64,000 nt of DNA from Fibrobacter sp. UWB15 (GCF_900177705.1 NZ_FXBA01000002.1:186001-250000), one strand, 5' to 3'; numbered from the stretch's first letter, positions 1 through 8,448 are shown. Numbers and translations are program-made. The notes: generated from the sequence alone by a model not told the origin.

Positions 1-660
1 CGCAACAAATCCCAAAAAGAGCGTTCTACTACCGCTCATGCAGCACATTCCGGCAAAGAGCAACTTCATCCACATTTTTTCACTAAGACAATAGCCCAAC
101 AACATAAGAGGTGCAAAATTACCAGAATTCCAGCACATGCCACTAATTTTTAGATTTTCTTCCATTATCTGGCTGGCATTAGGCACCATATTCAAAATAT
201 TAACGAATATGATGTTGTTTATATCGATATGAGCTAAGTAATAAGAAACAAATTGGAAATACCCCCAAGCCATCTGAAATACAGCAGCAACAAAAACCCC
301 CCTCATATAATTGATTATCAAAGAGCTATTCTGCTGACCTGTATAAGCAAGAAAAAGGAATAAATAGAAAAAATCCCACAACAGTTCTGTCCACTGAGCA
401 TTTTTCCACCATTCCGGAATATTACTCGTCAAGCAAGACACAACTGTACAAACGCTGCATATAACTATTAGCACATAAGGCACACATACACTGCGAACCC
501 TAATCTTTCGAGTCACCAGCAGTTTAAACAGAACAACTGAAAACAGCAGAAACGTGAATATCGTAAAACCACCAATCTGAATGATTGGCATGGTTCCCAA
601 AAAGCCGAATAAAAACAATAATTTTTTTTCTAAGCCACGAGAACGATCTTCATAGTTCAT
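1..660 (-). CDS. O-antigen polymerase/ligase-like membrane protein (partial, C-terminus off window)
   Basis: An open frame runs from an ATG at 660 off the left edge: 220 codons and no stop. The product is strongly hydrophobic, with about five or six membrane-spanning stretches separated by short polar loops, beginning MNYEDRSRGLEKK. That pattern, and its place 17 nt after a tagD-like gene and downstream of two glycosyltransferases, suggest a polysaccharide polymerase or O-antigen-ligase-type protein, though no diagnostic motif is visible in the part present. It is the last visible gene of a minus-strand surface-glycan operon. A flippase or other polytopic membrane protein cannot be excluded. 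Confidence 0.6.
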   Translation of the reverse strand, partial: MNYEDRSRGLEKKLLFLFGFLGTMPIIQIGGFTIFTFLLFSVVLFKLLVTRKIRVRSVCVPYVLIVICSVCTVVSCLTSNIPEWWKNAQWTELLWDFFYLFLFLAYTGQQNSSLIINYMRGVFVAAVFQMAWGYFQFVSYYLAHIDINNIIFVNILNMVPNASQIMEENLKISGMCWNSGNFAPLMLLGYCLSEKMWMKLLFAGMCCMSGSRTLFLGFVA

Positions 661-677
661 CGTCCCATCAAACAAAA

Positions 678-1088
678 CTACTGATTCTTCTGTTCGCATG
701 ATTTCAATTCTTGTTTGATTTGAGTCGTGCTAATTTCCGGAGTTCTAGGCAAGTAAACTACGTCAACGCCTTCATCCTTCAAAAAATCAAATTTTCCATC
801 CCAATCATCGCCCATAACAAAAGTATCTATATGATATTCATGTACATCGGTTCTTTTTTGATTCCAATTTTCCTCAGGTATAACCAAATCAACATAGCGA
901 ATAGCTTCTAACAAAGCCTTTCTTTTTTCATAACTGAAGTAGCATTTCTTTCGCTTTTCATTCCAGTTAAATTCATCCGTCGACAAAGCAACAACCAAAT
1001 AATCACCTAAAGCTTTCGCCCGCTTCAGCAAATTGATATGGCCATAATGCAGCAAATCAAAGGTGCCGTACGTGATAACTCGTTTCAT
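678..1088 (-). CDS. tagD: Glycerol-3-phosphate cytidylyltransferase-like nucleotidyltransferase
   Basis: A 136-residue protein of the TagD/cytidylyltransferase family, the usual length. The N-terminal signature GTFDLLHYGH carries the HxGH nucleotide-binding motif at residues 14-17, and RTPEISTTQIK near residues 115-125 matches the family's RTxGISTT signature. The family transfers CMP from CTP to a phosphorylated alcohol, typically glycerol-3-phosphate, to give an activated precursor for surface polymers. It lies 22 nt downstream of a family-2 glycosyltransferase on the same strand, so CDP-activated decoration of a surface polysaccharide is likely. In the ISTT motif Glu replaces the usual Gly, so the exact substrate is uncertain. 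Confidence 0.88.
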   Translation of the reverse strand: MKRVITYGTFDLLHYGHINLLKRAKALGDYLVVALSTDEFNWNEKRKKCYFSYEKRKALLEAIRYVDLVIPEENWNQKRTDVHEYHIDTFVMGDDWDGKFDFLKDEGVDVVYLPRTPEISTTQIKQELKSCEQKNQ

Positions 1089-1110
1089 TCTATAACCTAC
1101 CTGTAAAATT

Positions 1111-2034
1111 TTAAAAGAGATGAAATAATATTTTGCAACGAATAGATAGCGTTGTTCGATCCCAAGGCTTATCGTGAGAATCCGAATGTTTCAAAAGCTG
1201 GATAGTCTTTTTATAGTTTCTTTTATAATCCCGAATCAATTCGACATCTTTTTGATACAGAGATTGCTTTTCACAAGCATTCAAACGAATAAACTGCTCC
1301 GCCAATTCGCTAATATCGTACGGTTCTTTTTTTACCAAAAGCTTAATTTTTTCAGCAATCCACTTGTGCGGGACAATTTTTTTATGACCAGCACCCACAA
1401 CATTATTTCCATGAATACGATGTAAAATACTAGGCTGACAATCGTACTTTACAGAGCCAATATATGAGGCCAAGGACAGCAACATACTATCATGCATCAT
1501 GACATTGTCCACATCAACCTTTTTTAACAAATCCATCATGGATTTATTGAAGGCCATGCAACAACCGGGTATTTGATTATACAACAAGCTTTTTATTGGC
1601 GTAAACAACGGAGTTTCTTTTATAAAAGCTTCTTCCTTAACATTCAATGCTTCATCTGTAACAGTATAATTTGAGCAATACACAGCGGCACTTTCAACAT
1701 TTCTTAGAGAAGAAGCTCCCCTTTCAATTTTGTCAGACAGCCAAACATCATCTTGATCAGCAAAAAAATAGTAGTCGGCACACCCAGCATCTTTAATCAA
1801 CTTCAAGAAGCTTTTTTGTGGCCCGACATTTTCGGCCCGTTGAACGACAATTTTCCGTAAATCGGTCTTAGGATATTTTTCCAAAAAAGAAACCGTATTG
1901 TCTGCGGAACCATCATCACGAACAAGTATTTCAATTTCACCATCATAAATCTGGCTGAAAATACTGTCTATCTGTTCCTGAATATGGAGCATTCCATTGT
2001 ATGTCGACATCAACACTATAACTTTTTCTTTCAC
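1111..2034 (-). CDS. Family 2 glycosyltransferase (rhamnosyltransferase-like)
   Basis: A 307-residue GT-A fold protein. It opens with VIVLMSTYNG, the usual first strand of GT2 enzymes, followed by VRDDGSADNT and the DxD-type sequence FADQDDVW near residues 93-100, which bind the nucleotide sugar and metal. A basic C-terminal region follows and there is no membrane segment, so it is probably a cytoplasmic or peripheral enzyme. FADQDDVW is typical of rhamnosyl- and related O-antigen transferases, but the sugar cannot be read from sequence. It sits between another GT2 gene (32-nt gap upstream) and tagD (22-nt gap downstream), consistent with one polysaccharide operon. Confidence 0.85.
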   Translation of the reverse strand: MKEKVIVLMSTYNGMLHIQEQIDSIFSQIYDGEIEILVRDDGSADNTVSFLEKYPKTDLRKIVVQRAENVGPQKSFLKLIKDAGCADYYFFADQDDVWLSDKIERGASSLRNVESAAVYCSNYTVTDEALNVKEEAFIKETPLFTPIKSLLYNQIPGCCMAFNKSMMDLLKKVDVDNVMMHDSMLLSLASYIGSVKYDCQPSILHRIHGNNVVGAGHKKIVPHKWIAEKIKLLVKKEPYDISELAEQFIRLNACEKQSLYQKDVELIRDYKRNYKKTIQLLKHSDSHDKPWDRTTLSIRCKILFHLF

Positions 2035-2065
2035 TTTACGCCTCTAATGAAGACCATGCGAGCCT

Positions 2066-2896
2066 TTAGCCTTCCAACACTTTTATTTTCAACCCATTGA
2101 AGACACAACAAATCTTTACCAAAAAAGCATTAAAACGTCTGTATTTTCTCAAGTAATACGCAAAACTCTCATTGTTTATGGAAATAATTTCCTTTAGTTT
2201 AATATTAGACTTTACCACTTTTGAATGGTTATGAATTATGGACGAATTCAAACAGCAGGCACACTTATACCCCAATGAACTCATTTTTTCAGCCAAAATA
2301 AATTCTTCGCAATACAAAAAGGTTGTTTCATCCATATAGTCCACAGCATTCATAACATCTAATTTCAACATCATACAGCAGCCCTGCGGACGATACACAT
2401 ATCCATAGCCACCTAAATCAGCAACCCTGCGACCTTTTCTTTTATAATTCAACAACCCTAAGGTAAAATCCCAAAATGAAGGTTTGACGCTATCCCTATT
2501 AAAGAGATGCCCTTCTGGGGAATAAATATCAGGACTCACCGCACCGACTGTCTTATCTTTTTCAAAAACTGAAACAAGCTTGTCTAGTAAATATTCATCA
2601 TCCACAATTATATCATTGTTTATAACCAATGCATAATCATATCCATTCTCATAAGCATATTTCAAGCCGATGTTATTTCCTGCTGCATACCCGCTATTCC
2701 TTGACGATTTAATAAAAACAAAATTGTCCTTTGACTCTTTCTCAAGATTTTCCGCAGATTCATTAGGAGAACAATTGTCAATTACAATGACATCCTGGGA
2801 TTGAAGACCAAGTTTTTTTTTGCAAACTTCAACCTCTTCTAAAGTATCCATCCATGACACATAATTCAAAATAATAGCCGCAATTTTTCTTTTCAT
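2066..2896 (-). CDS. Family 2 glycosyltransferase
   Basis: A 276-residue GT2 protein. KIAAIILNYVSW is the first strand, VIVIDNCSPNES the sugar-nucleotide loop, SGYAAGNNIGLKYA the helix typical of WbbL-type transferases, and VINNDIIVDD the metal-binding DxD region. EEFILAEKMSSLGYK fits the acceptor-side catalytic acidic helix. I chose the ATG at 2896 because AGGGA lies 6 nt upstream; an in-frame TTG at 2902 is the alternative. It probably transfers rhamnose or a similar sugar onto a lipid-linked glycan. It is the most upstream recognised gene of this minus-strand surface-glycan run. Confidence 0.85.
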   Translation of the reverse strand: MKRKIAAIILNYVSWMDTLEEVEVCKKKLGLQSQDVIVIDNCSPNESAENLEKESKDNFVFIKSSRNSGYAAGNNIGLKYAYENGYDYALVINNDIIVDDEYLLDKLVSVFEKDKTVGAVSPDIYSPEGHLFNRDSVKPSFWDFTLGLLNYKRKGRRVADLGGYGYVYRPQGCCMMLKLDVMNAVDYMDETTFLYCEEFILAEKMSSLGYKCACCLNSSIIHNHSKVVKSNIKLKEIISINNESFAYYLRKYRRFNAFLVKICCVFNGLKIKVLEG

Positions 2897-3247
2897 AAAC
2901 AATCCCTAAAGCAACTCTAAACCTCGTCCGTAAACAAGGCCTTCAACGCAGACATCACTTGCCCCCACTTCCATGAAACGGGAGCTGCTTACAAGAGCTA
3001 CATTGACAGATCTAGCAATCGCAATATTCATCAAAAAGTTTCAAGATACCTAATGGGAAAAATACATATTTACAAGAAACTCTCACGGGTAAAAACCAGA
3101 CAAATCACCTTTTTTCATAAAAGACATGCGGCATAAACAGACCGCGCGCCGTGGTCAAAGAAAGTAAGGCGAGTCACTTTTTTTATCAACCCATAAAAAA
3201 CACCCCGGCTCTTGCGAGTCGGGGTTGTTTTCAGCCGAAGTAATTGA
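2897..3247. other. 351-bp intergenic stretch with terminator and one doubtful tiny ORF
   Basis: The stretch separates the glycan operon from nfnB. Its right end holds the nfnB terminator (3197-3225). A 41-codon minus-strand frame at 2906-3031 (starting MNIAIARSVNV, ending RGLELL) stops 10 nt before the glycosyltransferase ATG. It has no clear ribosome binding site and I do not call it as a gene. The remainder is AT-rich and probably contains the promoter of the glycosyltransferase operon, but I could not fix the elements. Confidence 0.5.
3197..3225 (-). terminator. Rho-independent terminator after nfnAB
   Basis: The 10-bp arms 3202-3211 and 3216-3225 pair around a TTGC loop with one G-T wobble. 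Read on the minus strand, the stem is followed by a T-rich tail (3195-3200). It lies 22 nt past the nfnB stop codon. Confidence 0.85.
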
Positions 3248-4747
3248 TTACTTCTTCAGGAATTCGTTGATGCCTGCAGCAGCGCGACGACCTTCGCCCA
3301 TGGCGAGGATCACGGTTGCGGCACCCAGCACGATGTCACCACCGGCATAGACCTTTTCCATAAAGGTCTTGTTGGCGGTTGCATCTTCGAGAAGGATGTG
3401 ACCCTTCTTGTCCACAGAGAGTTCCGGCGTGGTGTTGCTGATAAGCGGGTTGGAACCGTTACCGATAGCAACGAGCACGGTGTCGCATTCGATTTCGAAG
3501 CTTGCACCTTCGACCTTGACCGGACGCGGACGGCCCTTTTCATCGGGTTCGCCGAGTTCGTACTTGTCGACGAGCATGCCGCGCACGTGGCCGGCTTCGT
3601 CGCCAAGAATCTTGGCCGGGTTCTGCAGAACGCAGAATTCGACACCCTCTTCCTGGGCATGGAGAACTTCTTCCTTACGGGCCGGAAGTTCGTTCATGCT
3701 GCGGCGGTAAATGATGCGGACCTTTTCGGCACCCAAGCGGAGAGCCATACGAGCAGCGTCCATAGCGACGTTACCACCACCGAGAACGACCACGTTCTTA
3801 CCGGGCCACATCGGAGTATCGGCATGTTCCTTGTCGTAGGCGCGCATGAGGTTGGCGCGGGTCAGGTATTCGTTAGCGGCGAACACACCGACCAGGTTTT
3901 CACCTTCGATGTTCATGAAGAGCGGGAGGCCTGCACCGGTACCGACGAACACGGCATCGAAGCCATCCTTTTCAATCAAGTCCTTGAGCTTGCGGGTACG
4001 ACCGATGACAAAATTTGTCTCGAACTTCACGCCCATGGCTGCGAGAGATTCGATTTCGTTGTCCACGATCTTCTTGGGCAGACGGAATTCAGGAATACCA
4101 TAGCGGACCACGCCACCGAGCTTGTGGAAAGCTTCGAAGATGGTCACGTCGTGGCCTTCGCGGCGAACGTCGGCAGCGACGACCAAGCCGGCAGGACCGG
4201 AACCGATCACGGCAACCTTCTTGCCGGTAGCAGGCTTCACGGCCGGCACAGAAGCACCACCGTTGTTGCGTTCATAGTCGGCAGCAAAGCGTTCCAGGCG
4301 GCCGATAGCCACAGCCTGGTTCACGTCCTTGTGCATCTTGCCCATGGTGCAGTTCATCTGGCACTGGCGTTCCTGCGGGCAAACACGGCCGCAGATTGCC
4401 GGCAAGAGGCTCGTTTCCTTAATCTTGGCGATAGCGGCCTTGAAGTCACCTTCGGCAATCTTTGCGATGAAGGCCGGAATGTCGATGTGCACCGGGCAGC
4501 TTTCGACGCAAGGCTGGTTCTTACAAGCGAGGCAGCGGTTAGCTTCCACGATAGCCTGAGCTTCGGTGTAACCCTGAGCCACTTCTTCCATCACGCGGGC
4601 ACGGTAGGAGGGTTCCAGCTGCGGCATCGGCTGGGCCGGAATGGCATTCTTGTCCTTCGGCTTGAGCGGCTTCGGGAGGGCGTTAATCTTTTCAAGTTCC
4701 ACCTTGGCGGCGGCGTCCAACTGTTCACGAGTCAAATGTTCAGACAT
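3248..4747 (-). CDS. nfnB: NfnB: NADPH-side subunit of NADH-dependent ferredoxin:NADP+ oxidoreductase (GltD-like)
   Basis: A 499-residue flavoprotein of the glutamate-synthase small-subunit family. The N-terminal half carries two cysteine clusters for [4Fe-4S] binding: CLACKNQPCVESCP near residues 73-86, and CGRVCPQERQCQMNC near 119-133. Two dinucleotide folds follow, with glycine motifs VIGSGPAGL (FAD) near 180 and VVLGGGNVAMD (NADPH) near 320. Alone this would be called GltD, but the gene directly overlaps an NfnA-type partner at 4747 (shared TAATG) and no glutamate synthase large subunit is present. The pair therefore fits NfnAB, which couples NADH and reduced ferredoxin to NADP+ reduction in fermenting anaerobes. 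A sulfide-dehydrogenase (SudA) role is the alternative. Confidence 0.85.
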   Translation of the reverse strand: MSEHLTREQLDAAAKVELEKINALPKPLKPKDKNAIPAQPMPQLEPSYRARVMEEVAQGYTEAQAIVEANRCLACKNQPCVESCPVHIDIPAFIAKIAEGDFKAAIAKIKETSLLPAICGRVCPQERQCQMNCTMGKMHKDVNQAVAIGRLERFAADYERNNGGASVPAVKPATGKKVAVIGSGPAGLVVAADVRREGHDVTIFEAFHKLGGVVRYGIPEFRLPKKIVDNEIESLAAMGVKFETNFVIGRTRKLKDLIEKDGFDAVFVGTGAGLPLFMNIEGENLVGVFAANEYLTRANLMRAYDKEHADTPMWPGKNVVVLGGGNVAMDAARMALRLGAEKVRIIYRRSMNELPARKEEVLHAQEEGVEFCVLQNPAKILGDEAGHVRGMLVDKYELGEPDEKGRPRPVKVEGASFEIECDTVLVAIGNGSNPLISNTTPELSVDKKGHILLEDATANKTFMEKVYAGGDIVLGAATVILAMGEGRRAAAGINEFLKK

Positions 4748-5634
4748 TACTTGCTCTCCTTGGCCTTTGCGTCAGCCATCTTATCAATGTTGCACTTGTG
4801 GCCGTCGTTGGCACCGAAACGGTGCAAGGCTTCCTGTTCCTGGGGCTTGAAGGCGCCCATGCGCTGGAGCATGTTGTTCCAGTCGACTTCGTGGCCGTCA
4901 AATTCCGGGCCATCGACGCAGACGAACTTCGTCTTGCCGCCGATAGTCACGCGGCAGCCACCGCACATGCCGGTTCCGTCCACCATGATGCTGTTGAGGC
5001 TAACCACGGTCTTCACGCCGTAGGGCTTGGTGGTGAGGGCGCAGAACTTCATCATGATCGGAGGACCGATAGCTATGACCATGTCCGGCTTGCCCTTGGT
5101 GTCTTCGCAGAGTTCCTTAAGGGGTTCGGTCACGAGACCCTTGCGGCCATAAGAACCGTCGTCGGTCATGAAGATGATGTTGTCGGCGAGAGCGGTCATT
5201 TCGTCCTTCATGAGGAACAGGCTTTCGTTACGGGCACCCATGATGATGGTGACCTTGTTGCCTGCAGCCTTGAGGGCCTGAACAATCGGGTGCATCGGGG
5301 CGATACCCACGCCACCGCACACGCAGACCACGTGACCAAAGTTTTCGATATGGGTCGGGGAACCGAGCGGGCCCACGAGCACCGGAATATCGTCACCGAC
5401 TTCGAACTTGGAAAGTTCGGTGGTGGTCTTACCGACGGTCTGGAAAATCAAAGTGATAGAGCCTTCAGTCGTGTCGGCATCGGCGATGGTGAGAGGCACG
5501 CGTTCGCCGTTGTCCTTGTTCGTCTGGAGGATGATGAACTGGCCGGCCTTACGCTCTTGGGCGATCAGCGGGGCCTCGACGCGGAACATATAGACCGCGG
5601 AAGACATTTGTTTTTTAAAGAGAATTTTTGCCAT
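4747..5634 (-). CDS. nfnA: NfnA: FAD/[2Fe-2S] subunit of NADH-dependent ferredoxin:NADP+ oxidoreductase
   Basis: A 295-residue protein of the dihydroorotate-dehydrogenase electron-transfer-subunit family (PyrK/SudB/NfnA). It has an N-terminal FAD-binding barrel (ERVPLTIAD), a Rossmann-type NAD domain beginning VCVCGGVGIAPMHP, and a C-terminal [2Fe-2S] site formed by GTGMCGGCRV and KFVCVDGPEFDGHEVDW. No pyrD lies nearby and the stop overlaps the nfnB start (TAATG), so the pair should be translated together as NfnAB. The ATG at 5634 has no Shine-Dalgarno sequence. A -10-like TAAATT lies 10 nt upstream (5645-5650), predicting a near-leaderless mRNA. Confidence 0.85.
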   Translation of the reverse strand: MAKILFKKQMSSAVYMFRVEAPLIAQERKAGQFIILQTNKDNGERVPLTIADADTTEGSITLIFQTVGKTTTELSKFEVGDDIPVLVGPLGSPTHIENFGHVVCVCGGVGIAPMHPIVQALKAAGNKVTIIMGARNESLFLMKDEMTALADNIIFMTDDGSYGRKGLVTEPLKELCEDTKGKPDMVIAIGPPIMMKFCALTTKPYGVKTVVSLNSIMVDGTGMCGGCRVTIGGKTKFVCVDGPEFDGHEVDWNNMLQRMGAFKPQEQEALHRFGANDGHKCNIDKMADAKAKESK

Positions 5635-5651
5635 AGTGGGGAGAAATTTAG

Positions 5652-5678
5652 AAAAAAGGCACCCCGAACGAGGTTACC
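5652..5678 (-). terminator. Imperfect terminator of the 5738-7201 gene, abutting the nfnA promoter
   Basis: On the minus strand GGTAACCTCG pairs imperfectly with CGGGGTGCC around a short loop and is followed directly by six T residues. The same T-run leads into the CTAAATTT -10 element of nfnA. Confidence 0.55.
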
Positions 5679-5737
5679 TTTTTAATAAAAACATACTCCA
5701 TTTGGACCGATTCGGCCCGAAAAAGGACTATTTGTCA

Positions 5738-7201
5738 CTAGAAGTAGATGAAGGCGCCGAAGCTTACGAACACACCTTCACCGTTGAAGATGGACTTGGT
5801 GTCGGTGAAGAAGGAATCGCCAAAGGCAAATTCGCAGGCGGCCCAATCCTTGTACTGGTAACGGAATCCCAAGGAGGCCTCCACCTTGTCGGAGACACTC
5901 TTCTTGACTTCTACCTCATCATAAGGGGTCTTGCTATCCACATAGCGGAAAGCCTCCCAGGTATAAGCGGCTTCACCAAAGAGCATCAAGGATTCAGTCA
6001 AGAGGACCTCACCCAAGATATTCGGTGTCAAGCTCAAGCCTACCGTAAAAAGCGAAGCTTCCTTGAGTTCGCCAGAAACAGAGTCACGCATGTCGGCCTT
6101 GTCGTAAATGGTAACAGGAACAGCCGCATTTACGCCCATATAGACATTGGCATAACTAGCGCGGAGCACCGGAGAACCGTAACTGAACACCGGAACAATC
6201 GTAACGTTCGACGTCAGGGAATCACCAATCAAGGTGCCATCGATTTCCATTTCGTCTTCATGGCGATTAAAGGCCACACCTGCGGACCAGAAATGCTTCT
6301 GGGCAGAAGGACCATTGCTCAAAATCAAAGATGCATCCAAATCACGATAGCGCTGTTCCGTTTCGGGACCCTTCTTGGGTTCCGTATTCGTCTCCTTAGC
6401 GTAAGTAGTCCAGTCGCCAGCCAAGGTCAACGAATAGCCGCCGAGCGTTTGGGACAACGTAAGTCCCCAGTCATCGCCTTCCACTGTTTCCTTGATGTCG
6501 GCGCCCTTGGTTTCAGTCTTAATCTGTCCTAAGCCTACGCGGGCCGCTATGGCAAAGCCGGGAGTAGCGTAACCGGCCGTAGCGCGGCCCAGTTCACCGG
6601 AAATATCCATTGCGGCAAAGAAACCGCCCAGCGATACGACGCCCTTTTCGCCAGCGGGTTCAATGTAAAAGAACTTGTTGAAAGCCATCTTGGTCAAACT
6701 TTTGTTCAGCAGCGTATTCACATTGTCGCCAGCGGCTTCGTTTTCGACACGGTTATAGGCATTGCCGTGAAGTACGGTAAAAGGAGTCTTGGGCGGCCCC
6801 TTGCGGACGACACCTTCCGGTGCAGCTTCAGGAGCGGCAGCGGGGGCGGCAGCCACTTCGACAGGAGCCGCGGTAGCGGCGGGAGTGGCAGGCGCTTCGG
6901 CTGCTGCGGCAGGTTCTGCGGGCTTCGGCTGTTCAGCAGGCATTGCTTCTTCGGCAGCAGGCTGAGCAACGGGTGCCGCAGTTTCAGCGGAGGCGGCCTC
7001 CGGAGCAGGCTGCGGTGCTTCGGCGGCCGGAGCTGCTTCAGCAGCAGGATGTACTTCGGCAGGGGCCGCAGGCTGAGCCGCTTCGGCTGCGGGCTGAGCC
7101 GCAGGGGCTGCAGTTTCAGCAGGGGCAGCGACTGGCTGTTCTTGCGCCATAGCCAAAGCTACAGTCATAAGAGTCATAGCAACGGTTTTCTTCAGATTCA
7201 T
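5738..7201 (-). CDS. Outer-membrane beta-barrel protein with Ala/Pro/Glu-rich linker
   Basis: A 487-residue exported protein. The ATG at 7201 is preceded by GAGGA at a good distance; an ATG further upstream (7225) lacks this. A signal peptide (MNLKKTVAMTLMTVALAMA) is followed by about 110 residues of A/P/E/Q repeats. The C-terminal ~350 residues alternate short aromatic beta-strands and turns and end in an aromatic residue (FGAFIYF), as outer-membrane barrels do. The linker may span periplasm or peptidoglycan. Its promoter is readable (TTGCTT-N17-TATAAT, 7231-7259). No catalytic motif was seen; porin or adhesin-like roles are both possible. Confidence 0.7.
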   Translation of the reverse strand: MNLKKTVAMTLMTVALAMAQEQPVAAPAETAAPAAQPAAEAAQPAAPAEVHPAAEAAPAAEAPQPAPEAASAETAAPVAQPAAEEAMPAEQPKPAEPAAAAEAPATPAATAAPVEVAAAPAAAPEAAPEGVVRKGPPKTPFTVLHGNAYNRVENEAAGDNVNTLLNKSLTKMAFNKFFYIEPAGEKGVVSLGGFFAAMDISGELGRATAGYATPGFAIAARVGLGQIKTETKGADIKETVEGDDWGLTLSQTLGGYSLTLAGDWTTYAKETNTEPKKGPETEQRYRDLDASLILSNGPSAQKHFWSAGVAFNRHEDEMEIDGTLIGDSLTSNVTIVPVFSYGSPVLRASYANVYMGVNAAVPVTIYDKADMRDSVSGELKEASLFTVGLSLTPNILGEVLLTESLMLFGEAAYTWEAFRYVDSKTPYDEVEVKKSVSDKVEASLGFRYQYKDWAACEFAFGDSFFTDTKSIFNGEGVFVSFGAFIYF

Positions 7202-7230
7202 ACCATCCTCACTGTTAACTTTCATTTGCA

Positions 7231-7259
7231 ATTATACTTTAAAAACAACGAAAAAGCAA
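7231..7259 (-). promoter_or_regulatory. Sigma70-type promoter of the 5738-7201 OMP gene
   Basis: Reading the minus strand, TTGCTT (7254-7259) is separated by 17 bp from a consensus TATAAT (7231-7236), followed about 30 nt later by the start codon at 7201. Confidence 0.75.
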
Positions 7260-7338
7260 GAATTTATTTACAAATCCTGCGGTTTTTACAATCCCTTAGA
7301 TGTCATTTCAGCTCTTGGCCGAAATAACGAACATTGCT

Positions 7339-8448
7339 TTATCGGAGCATATCGCTGATTTCAGGGCCTATAGCCCCATTCTGGATTGTCGTTACCAACA
7401 AACGTTGTTCAATTTCGCTGGGCGGATCCTGCACGCCTATGAAGGGTTCGGTTGCGCAGTCTTGCAACAAGCGTTCTCCCAAGGCCGCATGCAGCGCGAG
7501 GCTTGCGTCGATATACTTGAGGTGCGTAGGTTCATCCAGCACAAAATTCAGAGGAGACTTCCTGTTCAGAACTCTTGTATCGGGAACAAGTTCACCGAAT
7601 TCGTCTTCGACACCCATATTCGCGACCACTGCCTTGGTGTTAGCAAGAATCGCCGATACGGCAGACTTGGTCAATGCGTTCTTGAGACCGGTCGCCGTCA
7701 CCACGAAATCAGCCGTCGAAATCACCTTCGCCACCATTTCGTCGTCCATGTAGTCTTCGACGCGGACTTCATTGTTCAACAGCACGCTACTGAAATTCGA
7801 GTTGGAATCATCGTTACGGGTATTGGTGATGGTGCAGACGTTCATGCCGCGACGCACGCCATGCAGGGCAATGCCGCAGCCGACTTTGCCACTACCGAAC
7901 ACCACCAGCGATTTACCTTCAAAGTCACCCAAACCCAGCGATTCCAGCGCGCGGAAATAGCCGTCGCCTGTACCGAGCACAGTTTCGATCCGCTTTACGA
8001 TTCCGCTGTCAGCCACATACACCGGGTGTTCCGACTTTTCAAAAAACTGCACGCCGCTGCGGGTAAGTTCAACAAATCCCTTACGCGGGTGGCAAAAGGC
8101 AAACTGACCGGCACAATCCAGAATCAGGTCGAAATCATCGGCAACTTTACCGCTCTTGATATCTTCATCGGTCACGACGGGAACGTCTTTTTCTTTCAGC
8201 AAATCAATGATTTTCTGGTCGCAAGGCATTGCCGCCCCCGATGTTCCGACAGAATAGCCCACATACAGGCTCGCCCCGCCAGCCATCAGCGCACGGTATT
8301 CTACCAACGTATTCCTGAAAATCGGTGTTGCCACCAAGACCTTACATCCCCAAAACGGGCGCGTCTGTAGCCACTCATCTGAAAGCTGGGCCAGCGCCGG
8401 ATATTCACTCGGCTCGTAAGATTCCTTGATGATTTCGGAAAAAAGCAT
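7339..8448 (-). CDS. S-adenosylhomocysteine-hydrolase-like NAD-binding protein, catalytic residues not conserved
   Basis: A 369-residue protein with the fold order of SahH. An N-terminal region (VLVATPIFRNTLVEYRALMAGGASLYVG) is followed by the NAD-binding motif VVFGSGKVGCGIA and then VVTATGLKN and NTKAVVANMGVEDEF, the counterparts of SahH's TTGC and CNIGHFD segments. Genuine SahH has GYGDVGKG and a Lys/Asp/Asn/Cys catalytic set; here the equivalent stretch reads DSGIVKRIETVLGTGDG, without Asn or Cys. It may be a non-hydrolytic dehydrogenase or sensor. The start at 8448 has no ribosome binding site and lies 7 nt after TAAATT, so leaderless translation is likely. Confidence 0.65.
   Translation of the reverse strand: MLFSEIIKESYEPSEYPALAQLSDEWLQTRPFWGCKVLVATPIFRNTLVEYRALMAGGASLYVGYSVGTSGAAMPCDQKIIDLLKEKDVPVVTDEDIKSGKVADDFDLILDCAGQFAFCHPRKGFVELTRSGVQFFEKSEHPVYVADSGIVKRIETVLGTGDGYFRALESLGLGDFEGKSLVVFGSGKVGCGIALHGVRRGMNVCTITNTRNDDSNSNFSSVLLNNEVRVEDYMDDEMVAKVISTADFVVTATGLKNALTKSAVSAILANTKAVVANMGVEDEFGELVPDTRVLNRKSPLNFVLDEPTHLKYIDASLALHAALGERLLQDCATEPFIGVQDPPSEIEQRLLVTTIQNGAIGPEISDMLR

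Noticed and set aside
2906-3031. 41-codon minus-strand ORF before the glycosyltransferase gene
   Set aside because: No ribosome binding site and no recognisable sequence; kept only as a note in the intergenic entry.
3398-5023. 541-codon plus-strand ORF opposite nfnB/nfnA
   Set aside because: A mirror frame of two well-conserved genes; its composition is explained by the codon bias of the minus-strand genes, and it spans their boundary.
6800-7130. Repeat-rich DNA considered as a separate repeat element
   Set aside because: It encodes the Ala/Pro/Glu linker of the OMP in one open frame; codon-level low complexity explains it.
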